Shown here: positions 5,268-5,822 of the stretch, piece by piece
Numbering within the stretch: position 1 is the stretch's first letter
Layout of the letters: each line of letters opens with the position of its first letter
NCBI GenBank assembly: GCA_016206165.1
Contig: JACQSD010000065.1
Span: 1-5,822, forward strand
Source of the DNA: Candidatus Uhrbacteria bacterium
GTDB taxonomy: Bacteria; Patescibacteriota; Patescibacteriia; JACQSD01
Reading direction: 5' to 3'
DNA: 5,822 nt
Translations under genes and position numbers: made by a program
The notes under the pieces: model-generated
Seen by the model: the letters and a program-made list of their open reading frames with translations, nothing else
What the model was told of the DNA's origin: nothing
Database searches by the model: none

Positions 5268-5729
5268 AAGACCCCGGAATCGCGTAATGCGATCCGGGGT
5301 TTTCTTTTTCTTTAGTCGTCCATACCTCACCTCCCCTTGCGAGTTTTCAGTTGTCTTCGAGCGTGTGAGAGATTTCTACATCAGCAGAAACTACTCGTAC
5401 ACTCGCATTGGGGGTTTTGGTTGTGGTTTGGACAACTCATCTCTCACGCCTTGGTTGCTTGCCCGAACTCATAGAGCGTATTCAGAGAGTGTCGGGCACA
5501 GGATGAAGGGGGCAGTTACCCTCCTTCACATGGATCTTTGACCGGAGTGGTCTTGGATCCGGCTAGTCTCCCTCGTCCATGGCACAATCTCCCGTTCTTG
5601 ATTGATCCGCGTACCGACACCGCGCCGGCACACTTCCTATTGGTGAGAGCAAAGAGATGAGATGTTTTTCCTCCTTTCGTTAGCGGTTTAAAGGCCATCT
5701 CATTCATCCCTCACAAGATAAGCTACAGC
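5268..5729 (-). ncRNA. Candidate large structured non-coding RNA (about 460 nt, class not recognised)
   Basis: A consensus-quality minus-strand promoter (5736-5764) and a terminator (5271-5300) bracket a stretch with no convincing protein gene. In transcript order it holds: a 72-nt stem (5710-5714/5643-5647; 5696-5703/5657-5664, 8 bp perfect; 5690-5694/5673-5677); hairpins 5611-5631, 5585-5604, 5532-5560 (two stacked stems), 5504-5528 (9 bp, one bulge) and 5461-5497 (10 bp, one bulge); and a three-way junction closed by 5439-5449/5361-5373 (11 bp) with hairpins 5420-5436 and 5374-5389. Two helices (5611-5616/5626-5631 and the 5374-5389 hairpin) contain a G-U pair on the minus strand that would be an A-C mismatch on plus, which supports minus-strand transcription. 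I checked for RNase P, tmRNA, SRP and group II intron core motifs and did not find them. GGAGGA (5674-5669) lies on the 3' side of the first stem. A 63-aa frame inside it lacks a good ribosome binding site. Confidence 0.65.
5271..5313. terminator. Shared terminator of the right TrmB gene and the convergent RNA
   Basis: ACCCCGG/CCGGGGT (5271-5277, 5294-5300) plus ATCGC/GCGAT (5279-5283, 5289-5293), with A5278 bulged and a GTAAT loop. On the plus strand a long T/C run follows (5300-5313). On the minus strand TCTTTCGATTTT follows. It works best for TrmB and plausibly also ends the minus-strand RNA. Confidence 0.88.
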
Positions 5730-5735
5730 ATGATC

Positions 5736-5764
5736 ATACTAGCGTATTTATTAGTAAGTGTCAA
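5736..5764 (-). promoter_or_regulatory. Sigma70-type promoter of the structured RNA
   Basis: On the minus strand a perfect TTGACA (5764-5759), a 17-nt spacer and TAGTAT (5741-5736). The start would be near 5729. This is the strongest promoter match in the window. Confidence 0.8.
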
Positions 5765-5796
5765 TAGCTAATATAATTTAATAACTATTAACACTT
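5756..5796. repeat. 12-bp inverted repeat overlapping the RNA promoter, possible operator
   Basis: AAGTGTCAATAG (5756-5767) and CTATTAACACTT (5785-5796) are inverted with 11 of 12 positions matching and 17 nt between. The left arm contains the whole -35 of the minus-strand RNA promoter. A plus-strand TATAAT (5772-5777) lies in the centre but has no good -35 and no open frame after it (the ATG at 5800 meets a stop after six codons). Confidence 0.6.
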
Positions 5797-5822
5797 TTAT
5801 GATTCATTATTCTCTATAGACA

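Noticed and set aside
5287..5541. 84-aa plus-strand frame
   Set aside because: Starts inside the terminator hairpin, has no ribosome binding site or promoter, and overlaps RNA helices whose G-U pairs favour the other strand.
5516..5707. 63-aa minus-strand frame inside the structured RNA stretch
   Set aside because: No good ribosome binding site, its start lies in the first strong helix, and it covers less than half the transcript; the helices explain the stretch better. Dual coding function is not excluded.
5268..5729. RNase P RNA, suggested by GGAGGAAA about 55 nt from the 5' end
   Set aside because: The following bases do not match the conserved GAGGAAAGUCC core, and the 3' partner motif and the ACAGAA-type element are missing.

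Overview
The window looks like a chromosomal segment of a small-genome bacterium. My best guess is Patescibacteria (candidate phyla radiation, Parcubacteria-like), at moderate to low confidence. The reasons are three TrmB-family winged-helix regulators in under 6 kb, short single-gene transcription units each closed by a compact hairpin terminator, and E. coli-like -35/-10 promoters. TGA ends two of the genes and never interrupts a frame, so the standard code applies and the TGA-as-glycine lineages are unlikely. No mobile element, CRISPR array, tRNA or rRNA was seen.

Layout, left to right. (1) 1-146, minus: N-terminal part of a TrmB-like regulator that runs off the left edge, with a promoter at 173-200. 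(2) 357-542, plus: an unrecognised 61-aa protein with a perfect Shine-Dalgarno and its own GNRA-loop terminator. (3) 809-2506, plus: an OPT-family transporter behind a TTGACG-17-TACAAT promoter. It converges, across a shared 12-bp hairpin, on (4) a minus-strand TrmB regulator (2567-3325). (5) A 308-bp intergenic region full of inverted repeats (3391-3598). (6) 3634-4389, plus: a secreted, probably beta-barrel protein of 251 aa. Its terminator is a copy of the one after the 61-aa gene. (7) 4506-5246, plus: a third TrmB regulator with a palindrome over its -10 and start. (8) 5268-5729, minus: a stretch with no convincing protein gene but a strong promoter, a shared terminator and at least eight hairpins. 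I read it as a large structured non-coding RNA of no class I recognise.

The genes fall into two styles. The small protein, the transporter and the barrel protein have GC-rich coding sequence, perfect Shine-Dalgarno sites followed by ATC-ATG, and a second GGAGGA motif after the stop codon. The three TrmB regulators have no visible Shine-Dalgarno, and the two whose promoters can be placed have very short leaders. Each regulator may control its divergent or adjacent neighbour (small protein, transporter or barrel) or itself, but the sequence does not show which. The most novel items are the right-hand RNA, the inverted-repeat cluster before the barrel gene, the 61-aa orphan protein, and the 3'-UTR GGAGGA motif coupled to a reused terminator.
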